A stretch of 64,000 bases of DNA from Acanthosepion pharaonis (GCA_903632075.3 CAHIKZ030005495.1:1055001-1119000); one strand, 5' to 3'. Shown: positions 1 through 9,490, counted from the first letter of the stretch. The notes: generated by a model from the sequence alone, not told the origin. Numbers and translations: made by a program.

Positions 1-47
1 TCGACATAGACACTACCACAAATTTCCATAATATAGGTTTAACTTAA

Positions 48-67
48 TCATACTTATTATAAAATCC

Positions 68-110
<43 letters not shown>

Positions 111-328
111 CGTTTATATATTGGATCGGATTTCCTACATTTTTCAACCGATTTCAACAAAACTTAACAGGACTACGTAAAATTACCTTACGGTGGTTCT
201 GACAGCACCAAAATTTCGAAAAACACAATTGTTTTTGCACGAAATCAATTTGAAAACACGATTAAGAGGCATCGCAAGAATGAAAGGGACACAACTCATA
301 TCGAGGTATACTTATTATAAAACCCAGG

Positions 329-367
<39 letters not shown>

Positions 368-776
368 TGTGTGTGTGTGTGTGTGTGTGTGTTCGTTTAT
401 ATATGGGATCGGATTTCCTACATTTTTCAACCGATTTTCAACAAAACTTTTTTTTAGGCAGGTAGTGTTTCTCATTATCTTGCACACTTTTTTCTTTATT
501 TTTACATTCAGAATGCTTTAAAAATTCCATTTACAAGACAATTGTTTATAATAAAATTCTATTCAATCGGTAGACTCATAACGATTGAAAACAATGCTTT
601 TGTTTGGGTTTGGGTTTGACCAATTCGTAAAAAAACAAAAAACAAATTAAGACATGTGTGTCTGTCAACCTTAAACAATAATCTTTGTCAATTTTATTTT
701 TCAATCTTTATGATGGTCGATACTTGATCTATCTCTTACTGTTACATCCCCGGGCAACGCCGGGCTCTACTGCTAG
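48..776 (+). mobile_element. Non-autonomous Helitron, family B copy 1
   Basis: Helitrons are rolling-circle DNA transposons that insert between A and T. Here the left end begins TC after an A at position 47. The right end is a short hairpin (CCCGG-gcaacg-CCGGG, 749-764), eight bases, then CTAG at 773-776 followed by T. This matches the Helitron 3' terminus. There is no coding capacity. The first ~250 bp are duplicated: the motif ACTTATTATAAAA followed by (TG)n and a TTCGTTTATATA motif occurs at about 51-120 and again at 309-405. The copy at 15.3-15.97 kb has the same internal duplication. Two TG tracts lie at 70-109 and 331-392. Confidence 0.8.
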
Positions 777-1459
777 TTAGCTACTAAATTTCCCTAATAT
801 TCGCTCTCCTCTAACTTTTCAAATGTCGAAAGTGTAACTAATTCTAATTTCTATATTCCCCCCTCCATAACCTTTTTCCACTACATTATTTATCATTTAT
901 AAAGTCTCCCCTACTCTAAGATCTCCCCAAATCTCTTTCCATTAATCCATTAAATACTTTTATCTATATATTTTAAGTTAATTTTAAGCCCTTTTTTTAT
1001 TCGTCTTTTAATTTTAAATTAATAGTTCATTCTTCATATAACCCGAAATTAATGTCATAAGGTTAATATTCGGGTTTAATTTTATAAAACTTCTTCCTCT
1101 TAAGACAAATACCTTTCACCCTTCCCTGACCTCTGTCTCGTGCCTTTCGTCTGACTGAAACATTGAAATTGATAAATTCTGGATTACATTTTCGACTGTT
1201 CCGTTTTTTTTTCTTTCTTTCTTAGTTTTCACAGGTAAATATCTATTTCTGACACGTACACAGTCCACACCGAGTTTGATAAGATAGATGACGATATCTT
1301 CGTCTGCCGTTCCCCATTTGATGGTGATTTTGGATTTCATTGTTTATTAATTATTGGCTCTGTAATAATAAATATATTGAGCTTTTTTTTGTGGATCAGT
1401 TTTAATATTTTATATTACTAGGATCCACTTCGATTATTTACCAAAGGATATGTTACCTT

Positions 1460-1462
<3 letters not shown>
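777..1462. other. AT-rich stretch with no recognised feature
   Basis: Unique-looking AT-rich DNA between the Helitron end and a TA tract. The 74-codon open frame on the minus strand (1116-1340) has no family resemblance I can name and no supporting context. I see no RNA gene here. Confidence 0.5.

Positions 1463-1525
<63 letters not shown>
1463..1525. repeat. (TA)n microsatellite
   Basis: Uninterrupted TA dinucleotides, about 31 units. It marks the left border of the hammerhead-bearing repeat that follows. Confidence 0.95.
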
Positions 1526-1527
<2 letters not shown>

Positions 1528-1827
1528 TATATATGGTAGTTCCAACGAGAGAAAAGTGTGTATATTAAAAGAAGAGAGAAACCGTAAACGTTTTCAGTTG
1601 TAATGTGGATAATTTAAAAAAATAGTATGCTTTATTTTTACATACCTTTGCTACACGGGTTTCCATTCTCGCGACCGTCATCAGGCAAAGGGTGGATATT
1701 TCCACATATTATTAAAAATAATTCATTTTTTTTCTTATGTTTTTCGATGTTAAATATTCTCGATATGAGAGATTCTCTTTTTTTGTGTTAGTGACCCAAA
1801 TGTCTTCCTTGAACTGGCAGTGAAAAG

Positions 1828-1828
<1 letters not shown>
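1526..1828 (-). mobile_element. Hammerhead-bearing repeat, family C copy 1
   Basis: This ~300 bp segment lies exactly between two TA tracts and is homologous to 31861-32290. Shared blocks include GAAGAGAGAAAC, GTGTTAGTGACCCAAATGTC and TTAAATATTCTCGATAT. Read on the minus strand it carries a type I hammerhead ribozyme (separate entry). Small ribozyme-bearing repeats of this kind are known as Penelope-like element terminal repeats or as metazoan retrozymes. Which of the two this is cannot be decided from the window. No protein is encoded. Confidence 0.65.
1646..1690 (-). ncRNA. Type I hammerhead ribozyme, copy 1
   Basis: Minus-strand order: stem I strand CTTTGC (1690-1685), core CTGATGA (1684-1678), stem II CGGTC-GCGA-GAATG with a GNRA tetraloop (1677-1664), core GAAA (1663-1660), minimal stem III CCCGTG, then T-A (cleavage expected after the A at 1652), then GCAAAG (1651-1646). 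The last strand pairs perfectly with the first over 6 bp. Stem II has one wobble and one mismatch. Stem III is very short, as in hammerheads of Penelope-like elements. Self-cleavage would process repeat RNA. Activity is inferred from structure only. Confidence 0.75.

Positions 1829-1869
<41 letters not shown>
1829..1869. repeat. (TA)n microsatellite
   Basis: About 20 TA units. It forms the right border of the hammerhead repeat copy 1. Confidence 0.95.
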
Positions 1870-1873
<4 letters not shown>

Positions 1874-1929
1874 CATGGTTCACGCAATACAAGCGGAGGT
1901 GGTAAGAAGTGCATATTATGTGGATATGT

Positions 1930-2745
1930 AGGATAGATAATGTGTGATCATAGAATTGAAGAGGTTAAGATCGAAGTAATCATGGAATGTTTCTTCCAGG
2001 AATCAAGTAATTTTCATGCGAATAGAATGAAGAAGAGAAACAAGAATGACAAAAGATGTAGAATACTTCACAAACTGGAATCTGTCAAGGAATCTCTTAG
2101 GTAAACTGATCTCAGAAAGGCAAATATCAAAAGATTAAAACTGGGCCAAGAAATACACGAAAATTGACTTTTCTAAAGTAATTTTTTCGGTGACACACGA
2201 TGGACATGACCTGTAAGGCCAAAAGGTGGATATTATTCGATGCAGATGTGGCGAAAAGAAAACAGCAAGGAGGCGGCAATGTGATGATGTGGGCTGGAAT
2301 TGTCGATCATTTCTGAACATTCAAAGTCGTTGAAGAAATTAAACCAAACAGTGCTAACTATTGCGATTTCGTGGACAAGAGTTTCTTTGAATGGTACAGG
2401 ACTCATCCCCGCATTTGGAAAGTGAAGTATGTATTTATGCATGACAATTCTCCTTCACATGTATCTAAGTTTGGCCATGAATGTTTTAAGCAAAAACGTT
2501 TCAGAGGAGAGAAGATAATTGTATGGCGACTATTACCTTCCAATCTTAATCTGATCAAAAATCTATGCACAATTGTGAAAATGAAATGATATGAAGGTGG
2601 CAAACAATATGACAGAAAAGCGGACTTATGGGAAGCAATTAAAACCACCATATTGGAAACTGAACCTACTGAAATAAAAATATATATAAATGATAATAGA
2701 TTTCTGGCTGTTATTGAGAAGAATGACCACTATATTAAGATGTAA
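1930..2745 (+). pseudogene. Tc1-like transposase remnant (DD34E type), inactive
   Basis: The reading frame around 2270-2745, crossing stop codons, shows Tc1-type transposase blocks: NVMMWAGIV (about 2278-2304), VFMHDNSPSH (about 2430-2460, the second catalytic Asp region) and a C-terminal end FLAVIEK-DHYIKM at the stop (2743-2745). The third catalytic block, normally SPDLNPIEN in Tc1 relatives, reads LPSNLNLIKN. The catalytic acidic residue is therefore Lys and the neighbouring Asp is Asn. With stops at about 2316 and 2587, the copy is dead. The N-terminal half upstream to about 1930 is too decayed to trace. No terminal inverted repeats were identified. Confidence 0.75.
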
Positions 2746-2834
2746 ATGCTTCAAAGACTTGTCATATATGTTTATTTCGCCTATTATATGCTGATGATTT
2801 TATTACCGTGTTATTGAAGGAAAAACCAACCGAA

Positions 2835-2889
2835 ACACACACACACATGAATATATATATATATATATATATGTGTGTGTTTGTATGTT

Positions 2890-2941
<52 letters not shown>
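2835..2941. repeat. Compound (CA)n/(TA)n/(TG)n microsatellite
   Basis: CA, TA, TG and again TA runs follow each other, the last from about 2892 to 2941. Confidence 0.9.
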
Positions 2942-2942
<1 letters not shown>

Positions 2943-3060
2943 CTTAACTGGCATGCCGCTTTCTTATCAAATACATTCCAACAAGCATTTCCCAGCTAAC
3001 TAATTTTTTAGCCATATAATCTATCACCTGCAATGTCCACCCACCAGACACAATAATCGC

Positions 3061-3070
3061 GCACGCACAC

Positions 3071-3131
<61 letters not shown>
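3061..3131. repeat. (CA)n(TA)n microsatellite
   Basis: A CA run with a few GC-containing units passes into a TA run. Confidence 0.9.
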
Positions 3132-3259
3132 GCTTCATTAGTATGCCTGTACCATATCCAGTAGTTTCCAATAAGCAACTGCGCAAAATGTTAGCAAAAT
3201 TTATAAATACACTCCGGATGTGTAAACACCGTCAATTTAATTAAACAGACACACACGCA

Positions 3260-3262
<3 letters not shown>

Positions 3263-3307
<45 letters not shown>

Positions 3308-3499
3308 CAAAGAATTAAATAGCAGTGTTAACGTGATTAATGACGAAATCATTTCGCTAACAGGACTTAATTAGACATTAACTTACTATCAATTCCTTGA
3401 ATAATAAGACCTTATATTCGAGTTATTGTCAGATGGAAGACACATCCCAAGCACTTTCGACAATATCAAATTGTCATCTTCAGGGCGCAATTTTCCCAT
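3263..3499 (-). repeat. TA tract plus family E repeat with decayed hammerhead-like core
   Basis: A 40-bp TA tract (3263-3302) borders a repeat related to the 7.06-7.8 kb segment. On the minus strand at 3483-3455 it reads CTGAAGA, one extra T, a perfect 6-bp stem GACAAT-ttgat-ATTGTC, then GAAAG. This resembles a hammerhead core with stem II. I find no convincing stem I, so it is called a relic only. Confidence 0.4.
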
Positions 3500-3721
3500 A
3501 CATAGGCAAATGCTAAGACAAAATATGTGTATTTTTTTAAAATTATGTTATTTATTGTTTGAATAAGACAGAATGGTACAATTACTTGGCTGTATCCCTT
3601 TTGTGCATGAACACCATTTTTACTTTGTAAACCTGTTGTTTTATTACACTTAAATTTGTCTAGTTTTGTCTTCTTTTATATGGCTTTCTTGCTTAGAATT
3701 ATTTTTTTTTTTTTTAGGAAT

Positions 3722-3791
3722 TATAATTCGGGAAGTGATCACTTAGACGCCATGCTAATTCCCATATATACATTTCCTTTACCATCACGTG
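3722..3791 (-). mobile_element. Fragment of the J2 LTR (promoter part)
   Basis: The minus strand holds TATATATGGGAATTAGC followed by a GTCTAAGTGATCACT motif. Both match the upstream region of the LTR at 5162-5972. The fragment continues into a block (3770-3868) that recurs in inverse orientation at 50750-50850 (shared ACCCTCCGCAG and CAGAGACCTGGTGCACTACG). Confidence 0.5.
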
Positions 3792-3868
3792 ATCCACACT
3801 TTTTGAAGGACCGATTACAGAGACCTGGTGCACTACGTACCGCAGGGTCCCCAAACGACCCTCCGCAG

Positions 3869-4086
3869 GTTTTGAATTCAGAGTTGTCCTTCTAGACCAG
3901 TTGCCATCCAAGGCTATAGAACACAGTCTGTCCTGCTATTTACCCATAGCTGAAGGGAGAAGAAGAGGATTCATACCTTTCCCAAGTGAGTAAGTCACGT
4001 ACGTGAATGTAATGGATCCGACTAGAATTCGAACTTGGCTCACCGATTCCTCAAACTAAGCCGTTATCTATTACTCCACCGCGCCT

Positions 4087-4088
<2 letters not shown>
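3869..4088 (-). repeat. tRNA-derived SINE, type S1 copy 1
   Basis: Read on the minus strand the element starts GGCGCGGTGGAGTAATAGAT (A-box-like, from 4086) and carries AGTTCGAATTC (B box, 4035-4025), the internal RNA polymerase III promoter of tRNA-derived SINEs. The body shares TATAGAACACAGTCTGTCCTGC-like sequence with the copy at 35590-35797. It ends next to a TA tract (4089-4122). Related heads occur at 20430-20577 and, weakly, at 31085-31260. Confidence 0.7.

Positions 4089-4122
<34 letters not shown>
4089..4122. repeat. (TA)n microsatellite
   Basis: TA run separating a SINE head from the 3' end of a LINE. Confidence 0.9.
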
Positions 4123-4123
<1 letters not shown>

Positions 4124-4127
4124 CAAT

Positions 4128-5118
4128 TCACCCCAAGTAAGTCTGGAGAGCCACTAGTACGCAAGGGACTACAGAGAGTGTAAGTAGGGGGAAAAGACTG
4201 GGTCTGGAGAGGTGAGGAAAGAATAAAAAGAAGAACGGAGATCGTGCCAACAGAAAATGTCGATTGACATTACATTTAAATTTTTGAAGATTATAGTTAT
4301 CAAGGAAGCAAGTAAGAGGAATGGAGTTCAGCTATCGAGAAGTGCGAGAGAAAAAGCTGTTGGAGCAGAACGGGCGGTTACATCTATTTCGACAGTAAAA
4401 GGGTGGGACCGAGGTGCCAACCTAGTAGCACGGCTAAATTCATGTAGTCGGGCCACCAGTGAAAATAGCTCGTCAGAGTAGATACCATGAAAATATTTAT
4501 AGAAACGACAGAGGGAAGCCACATTACGTCGGTGAAAAAAAGGGCCGGAGTCGAGATGCCAGGTCAGGACCTATCACGTTACATATACGTTTTTCGATTT
4601 TTTCAAGAACCTCGAGATTAACAGCGGGGGTACTAGATCGTATATGCCAACCGTTTTCCATGTATGGACGAATAGTAGATGGGCTCAGACGAGAAAAATC
4701 TTCCGGCCCGACAGAGATAACCAAATTTCCTAGCAGTAGATGCAGCTATTGATTCAATATAGTTGCTCCACCTCAGATCAGTGGAGAACCTGAGACCAAG
4801 AAGGCGAAGAGAGGCAGTCTTTTGGAGTTTAGCATCAAACATGCTGATAGTAGGCAGGGAAATTTCTCTAGGGTGAGTAAATGACAGCAGTTTCGTTTTG
4901 GATGCATTAAAATTCACACGCCATTTTCTGCTCCAGTCAACCACGGCCAGGTTAACTTTGTCAACAATGCCGGATATACTGTTGAGACAGAAGAAAATGG
5001 TAGTGTCGTCTGCGTAGATGCCGACTTGAGAACTGATGACCCGAAAAAAAAATGTTATTTGGTTTGAAAAACTATTTGAATGTGTAATGACCCTTTTCAA
5101 AACTATGGAAAATACCAA
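4128..5118 (-). pseudogene. LINE (CR1/Jockey group) reverse transcriptase 3' part, copy K1
   Basis: This is the best preserved copy of the main LINE family. An open frame at 5118-4633 contains the reverse transcriptase catalytic motif YADD (codons at 5016-5005), then WSRKWRVNFNASKTKLLSF and LRLLGLRFSTDLRWSNYIES, typical of the palm/thumb region of non-LTR elements. After a frameshift the C-terminal part continues in other frames: DLASRLRPF (about 4560), FYKYFHGIYSDELFSLV and ARLHEFSRATRL (about 4510-4430). The 3' UTR end, ACTTGGGGTGAATTGC on the minus strand, abuts a TA tract. The 5' part is missing (5' truncation is usual for LINEs). Confidence 0.85.
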
Positions 5119-5161
5119 AATATTCCTTGTTCGAAGAATGTTTATATCTTATCTCGGAATG

Positions 5162-5972
5162 TTTTGTAATGTCAACGAACACTCGTTGCCACTTTTGTAA
5201 TGTCAACAAATACCGTTTTCACTTTCGTAATGCTCGTTGTAGTAGAGACTTTGTAATCGCAGATACAACTATAACACTTGAACAATAATAGTCAGACGCC
5301 TTGCTCGATAATACTTGCTCGATAATACTCGATCGAAATAGTAACCACCGAATAGTGAGATATTCACTAACCGTCCCACGCGGTCGGATGTGGCACAAGG
5401 CCAAGTTAATTGTGGGGTACCCGAGTCCGTAAGCTCGGGCAAAAATTCCTCGTAGAATCCGTAAAAATGGGGTTGGGTAGCTGTCTATCACCCCAGACGA
5501 GACTCTGCCCTTTGGCATAGCCTTGTCTGGGTTTCTCTCTACACAGAGAGAGTTCGACAAGCACACCTCCGAAGTAATTCGGAGAATGATGATATTCAAC
5601 TACCGCCTCACGCGGTCGGATGTGGCACAAGGCCGAGTTTATTGTGGGGTATCCGAGCACATAGGCTCGGGCAAAAAATTCCCGTCGACCCCGTAAAAAC
5701 GGGTCGAGTAGCTGTCTACCACCCCAAAAGAGTCTCTGTCCTTTGGCATAGCCTCGTCTGGTTTCCTCTGTGTCCAGAGGCAGAGAGTTCGACAAGCACA
5801 CCTCCGAAGTAATTCGGAGAGTGATCACTTAGACACCACGCTAATTCCCATATATACTTTTCCTTTGCCATCACATTATCTACTTATTGAAAATGGGATC
5901 GTCTGTGTTTGCTCTCTGGTGATCTGTGTTCAAACTCCAGTGTCGGCAGCGACACTTTATTTCTATATAACA
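5162..5972 (-). mobile_element. Solo LTR, family J2, with two tandem leader units
   Basis: On the minus strand the element starts TGTTATATAG (5972) and ends ACATTACAAAA (5162). The 5-bp sequence GAATG flanks both sides (5157-5161 and 5973-5977), a likely target duplication. A TATATATGGG promoter-like motif lies near 5850. Downstream are two ~230-bp tandem copies (about 5352-5581 and 5582-5815) of a GC-richer, hairpin-rich unit that also occurs in the LTRs at 33.6 and 53.6 kb. No internal retrotransposon region is present, which suggests LTR-LTR recombination. The 3' terminus lacks the usual CA, so the exact end is tentative. Confidence 0.6.
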
Positions 5973-6059
5973 GAATGAGACACAGCTATTTTCATTGTGA
6001 CTCCTGTTTTGTTTTTGTTTTGTTTTTATTTTTTATACAGTTCTTTTTTTTTATATAGG

Positions 6060-6254
6060 TTTTTTCTTATACAGGTCTCTCTTGAATATTTTTTCTCGGG
6101 TAACATACGTTGAAATACTATTTGAATACTCAAAATCCTATATCTCTCACCAAAATTGCCAATCGCCGATCGTTTTCTGTCTTGTTGTTCATCGCCCTAC
6201 CAACTGTTGACATCGCCCACCGGTGGACGATATCGCCCAGGTTGGGAAACCCTG
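6060..6254. mobile_element. hAT-like non-autonomous fragment
   Basis: The right border reads GGTTGGGAAACCCTG, the reverse of CAGGGTTTCCCAACC, a terminal motif frequent in hAT transposons. The inner part (CACCAAAATTGCCAATCGCC, CACCGGTGGACGATATCGCCC) is homologous to 53040-53150. I cannot define the other end or an 8-bp target duplication. Confidence 0.4.
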
Positions 6255-6343
6255 ATTTAAAACATGTAGGTGCATTATTAATAGGTGCTTTACCTCGTGA
6301 AGACATGATTAGAGAGAGCGAGGAGAAAAGTGAATAAGTACAA

Positions 6344-6347
<4 letters not shown>

Positions 6348-6417
<70 letters not shown>
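6348..6417. repeat. (TA)n(GA)n microsatellite
   Basis: About 18 TA units followed by about 16 GA units. Confidence 0.95.
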
Positions 6418-6420
<3 letters not shown>

Positions 6421-7020
6421 TATGCACGTGTATACACATACATAAACGAATATGCTCGCATAAAATTCATCTTGACGCATCTAAACATTCATAATAGCGT
6501 GCACCTATGTCTGCATAGTTATAAAAAAAGACAACTTCTGGAAGAAAGAATTTGGAACAAGTTTGGATTCAGAACCAAAATGAAGAGAAGAATTAGTGAA
6601 AGAATTTATTTTGTTCACCTTGAAGATAAAATCTTTTGTTTTTGTTTTTTGTTTTTTTATTGTTTTTTTCTTGCCATCTGCCTACGGAAAAGCATGTACA
6701 GCTTTTCTTCCCAATCACTGCTTCTTTTACAGTTCTTTCAAAATTCTTATCGATCCTGATCAGGGCAATGCTTTTCTCCTTTCCATTGCATTCTTTTTTT
6801 TTTAATAAATGGAATAATTTAATGGAATAAAAAACTTAATCCGATCGAATGGAGCTTGATCGATGATGGATTGAACGTATCTTGTACTTCTGAAATACCC
6901 AAGAAAATGCTGACTTAGTAACTGTCTTCCTATCTCAGCATGTTTGCAATATTGATTATAAAATGCTTACACAACCTCTTCCATACTTTTTTATTGCCAA
7001 TAGCATTATATTCTCAAAAC
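6418..7020. other. Stretch without recognised feature
   Basis: AT-rich sequence with short overlapping T-rich open frames at 6472-6830. These are phenylalanine-rich translations of T runs. No family resemblance was found. Confidence 0.4.
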
Positions 7021-7024
7021 CAAA

Positions 7025-7061
<37 letters not shown>
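7021..7061. repeat. (CT)n(TA)n microsatellite
   Basis: CT dinucleotides pass into a TA tract at the border of a family E repeat. Confidence 0.9.
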
Positions 7062-7062
<1 letters not shown>

Positions 7063-7119
7063 AAGTGTACATTGAGGTCAACACGCAGCTGCTGGCTGTT
7101 GACCTCAATGTCCACTTTT
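7062..7119. repeat. 58-bp near-perfect palindrome
   Basis: TAAAGTG-ACATTGAGGTCAACA on the left is matched by TGTTGACCTCAATGT-CACTTTA on the right, around a CAGC/GCTG centre. The arms differ at only a few positions. Related single arms occur at 9390-9420 and, in a longer form, in the fold-back element at 11.78-11.97 kb. It is probably two terminal sequences of family E in head-to-head contact. Confidence 0.8.
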
Positions 7120-7808
7120 ACACACACATAATATGTTTCATTGAATAATATGCACATATTGTGTCTATTTATTTTTATACTGATTCTTTTCAGTTCTCTC
7201 ATCAGTTTGTTGATGTTAAGATGAAATTCCTCAAGGAAGGCGCTGTTGTTTATTCTAACCCAAGTTCTTTCGACAATTTCCAAGATCATCTTCAGGAATA
7301 AATTACAAAGACAAATTTATTGTAACTGCGATGAAATCTGCATTCTGTTGTGAGGGTGATTTTTAAAAACATACACAAACGCGCACTGTAATTATTTTTA
7401 AAATTGTAATATATCCGTTGTTGCTATGGAATTGTTTTGCAAAACAAGCGTTTCCATATAAGGAAGCTGTCTGGGAAGTGGTAGAAATTCAAAATGGCAT
7501 TAAATGGTTATTATAAGCACTACAATACGTTGCTGCTACGCTCGTAATAAATTTTGTTGAGTATTGGTTGGATGATTTGGATATAGAGGGCCTTGAGGAT
7601 TTAAAAATTTTGTTTATTATTTTCATAACGGTGTTTTCAACAAGTATTTTCTTGTCTTGTGAGGTGGACAGGAATGTGTTTTTATATGTTAGGCAATAGA
7701 ACTTGTATCTGACAAATGAAGTGTAAGACGTCTTGATAATTTTTGCTCTTGTAAATAGACACAATATGTCAATATTATTCAATGAAACATGTTTGAATGA
7801 AGATATGC

Positions 7809-7811
<3 letters not shown>
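7120..7811 (-). mobile_element. Family E repeat (probable Penelope-like 3' region)
   Basis: The minus strand encodes a short conserved tail, FHLNINKLMRELKRISIK (about 7229-7176). It is recognisable again on the plus strand at about 60540-60590 (LNINIYKLIREFKRIKIK). This is followed by a block containing CACAATATGT and ATTATTCAATGAAACAT, present also at 7750-7790 and 60595-60625. Between TA tracts, at 7302-7249, lies a hammerhead-like fold. The 140-codon frame at 7489-7911 has a TA-tract N terminus. Its remainder is not clearly assignable. Confidence 0.5.
7249..7302 (-). ncRNA. Decayed hammerhead-like motif in family E
   Basis: On the minus strand TTTATTC (7302-7296) directly precedes CTGAAGA (7295-7289). 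A degenerate stem II follows, then GAAA (7271-7268), and TTA then GAATAAA (7255-7249). GAATAAA pairs perfectly with TTTATTC over 7 bp, as stem I should, and the preceding TA fits the cleavage-site position. One extra base after CTGAAGA, a damaged stem II and a poor stem III make activity unlikely. Confidence 0.45.

Positions 7812-7850
<39 letters not shown>
7812..7850. repeat. (TA)n microsatellite
   Basis: TA run into which the 3' end of the next Helitron is inserted (CTAG followed by T on the minus strand). Confidence 0.95.
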
Positions 7851-7851
<1 letters not shown>

Positions 7852-8630
7852 TAGCAGCATGGCCCGGCGTTGCCCGTGCTTGATTAAAAAATCGGACGAC
7901 TCATACAGCAATCGCTTTCACTTGAAGTAAAATATTCTTGCCTTTCCTTGCCTTTAAAGGAGTGCCCTTTGCCGTGCTGATGTTGTTACATGCCTTACTT
8001 CTTGCCTATCTCACACTGCGAATTTTTTCTAAGCTCTATACTAAACATTAAATCTGTTACGAAAAAAGAATTAAACAAAATCAACACAAAACGATCAGCT
8101 TTAAAAAAGGACTCGTAACTGGAAAAACTGAATGAAAAAAGAATGTTAACAACAAATACTTTTTCACACCCAACCCAGTTCTGCGGAATCAGAATCAACG
8201 TTAAGTTTAAGCAAGCGAATGAGCCAATTGGAGTAAAATGCCATAAAGATTTAAATTTTTCCCACTTGTGATGAATGCAGCTATCGATTTTTTTGTATGC
8301 TAACATGCTACTTAACATTCGTGTCAGTCAGCAGATGACTCTCACGCTGGCCAATAGAATCTACCTACTTATTCGTGGCAGCCAGCTATTGGCTCTCACT
8401 CTGGCCAGTAGAAAATGGCCGCAAACTACATGAAAACTGCCGTAGAAGCATGAAAAAATCGATTATTTCCGCTATCGATGGAGTTGGGAAATGCAAAGTC
8501 GGTCTTGGCCTTCCCGCTAACTTAGAGCATGCGCATGTAAATTATGGTGCAAATCCGTCGAAAATTGCGGCCGTGCATTCGTTACACGCACACACATACA
8601 CACACACATCCTGCCTTTTATAGATAGAGA
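7851..8630 (-). mobile_element. Non-autonomous Helitron, family A copy 1 (complete)
   Basis: On the minus strand the element runs from TCTCTATCTATAAAAGG (8630, preceded by A) through (TG)n to a GGGCAACGCCGGG hairpin and ends CTAG at 7851 followed by T. Both ends fit Helitron rules and the A|T target site, giving a 780-bp complete copy. The interior differs from family B although the terminal design is the same. Homologous copies lie at 31268-31805 (with a ~230-bp internal deletion) and 27176-27289 (5' end only). No protein is encoded. Confidence 0.85.
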
Positions 8631-8644
8631 TATATATAATATCA

Positions 8645-8647
<3 letters not shown>

Positions 8648-8709
<62 letters not shown>
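8648..8709. repeat. (TA)n microsatellite
   Basis: About 31 TA units. Confidence 0.95.
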
Positions 8710-8712
<3 letters not shown>

Positions 8713-8771
8713 TTGCAAGAGAATAGAATCCAGGTAGAAGTCAATGTCAGGAAAGAGTAAAAAATATAATA

Positions 8772-8948
8772 TAAAAGCTCAAACACTAATATTCCATGGT
8801 AATAATTTTTATAGTGGAATTGTAATCACGATCCAATTAATCAGACCTACAAAGTCAAAAAAGCTTTTTAAAATTGTAGGCCTGAGGAATTGATCGTGAT
8901 TACCCTTCCAATGTAATAAATTATAACCCTGGAATGTTAGTGTTTGAG

Positions 8949-8953
<5 letters not shown>
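8772..8953. mobile_element. Fold-back (MITE-like) element
   Basis: Two inverted arms of about 80 bp (8772-8856 and 8875-8953) pair around a short A/T centre. The left arm has GCTCAAACACTAATATTCCA and GTAATCACGATC. The right arm has GATCGTGATTAC and TGGAATGTTAGTGTTTGAGC. It is flanked by TA-rich DNA, fitting TA-targeting miniature elements. Superfamily not assigned. Confidence 0.7.

Positions 8954-8997
<44 letters not shown>
8951..8997. repeat. (TA)n microsatellite
   Basis: TA run after the fold-back element. Confidence 0.9.
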
Positions 8998-9000
<3 letters not shown>

Positions 9001-9019
9001 TGTAGTATTGTTTTTTAAT

Positions 9020-9400
9020 CGAATTCATCCCAGACAAGGCAGTAAAGCCACTAAGACATAATGGTGTGGTAGAATTAGAAAGCGGTAACATTACCAGGGA
9101 ACGAGAACAAAAGAAGAGTAATCAGGAGGACAGTAAATACCGAATGACATTGAATTTAAATTTTTGAAGATTATAGTTGTCTGGAAAGTATGGAGCCGGA
9201 ACGGAGTTCCACAAGCGTGAAGTGCGAGAAAAGAAACCGTTGGCATAGAACTTATGGTTATATCGAGTCAGCTCAACTGCGAATTGGTGAAACCTAACAG
9301 ATAGTCTAGTACTGCGCTTAAATTCATAAAGTCTAGGTACCACTGCAAAGAGTTCATCCGAACACTTGCCATGGAAGTATTTATAAAAACGCATAGTGTT
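9020..9400 (-). pseudogene. LINE 3' end, copy K2
   Basis: The open frame ending at 9122 gives the C terminus of the main LINE family almost unbroken: FYKYFHGKCSDELFAVVPRL, HKFYANGFFSRTSRLWNSVP, YNLQKFKFNVIRYLLSS then stop. The 3' UTR runs to about 9020 and holds the family end motif (minus strand TTAGTGGCTTTACTGCC). This copy gives the clearest view of the C terminus from which the 47-bp satellite at 62-64 kb was derived. Confidence 0.85.
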
Positions 9401-9490
9401 GACTTCAATGTCCAATTTTATATTTGCATACACTATGTCTGTGATATTGAGCATTCTAACCTTACCTTTACTTTACTAAGCGTACCTAAA

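Noticed and set aside
3455..3483. Active hammerhead ribozyme at 3.46 kb
   Set aside because: Stem II is perfect, but there is an extra base in the core and no stem I; kept only as a relic.
4633..5118. Intact LINE reverse transcriptase gene
   Set aside because: Only the part from YADD onward is present; frameshifts follow and the 5' half is missing.
7489..7911. 140-codon minus frame resembling a Penelope reverse transcriptase thumb (RAKII motif)
   Set aside because: Only a four- or five-residue resemblance; the N-terminal third is a TA-tract translation.
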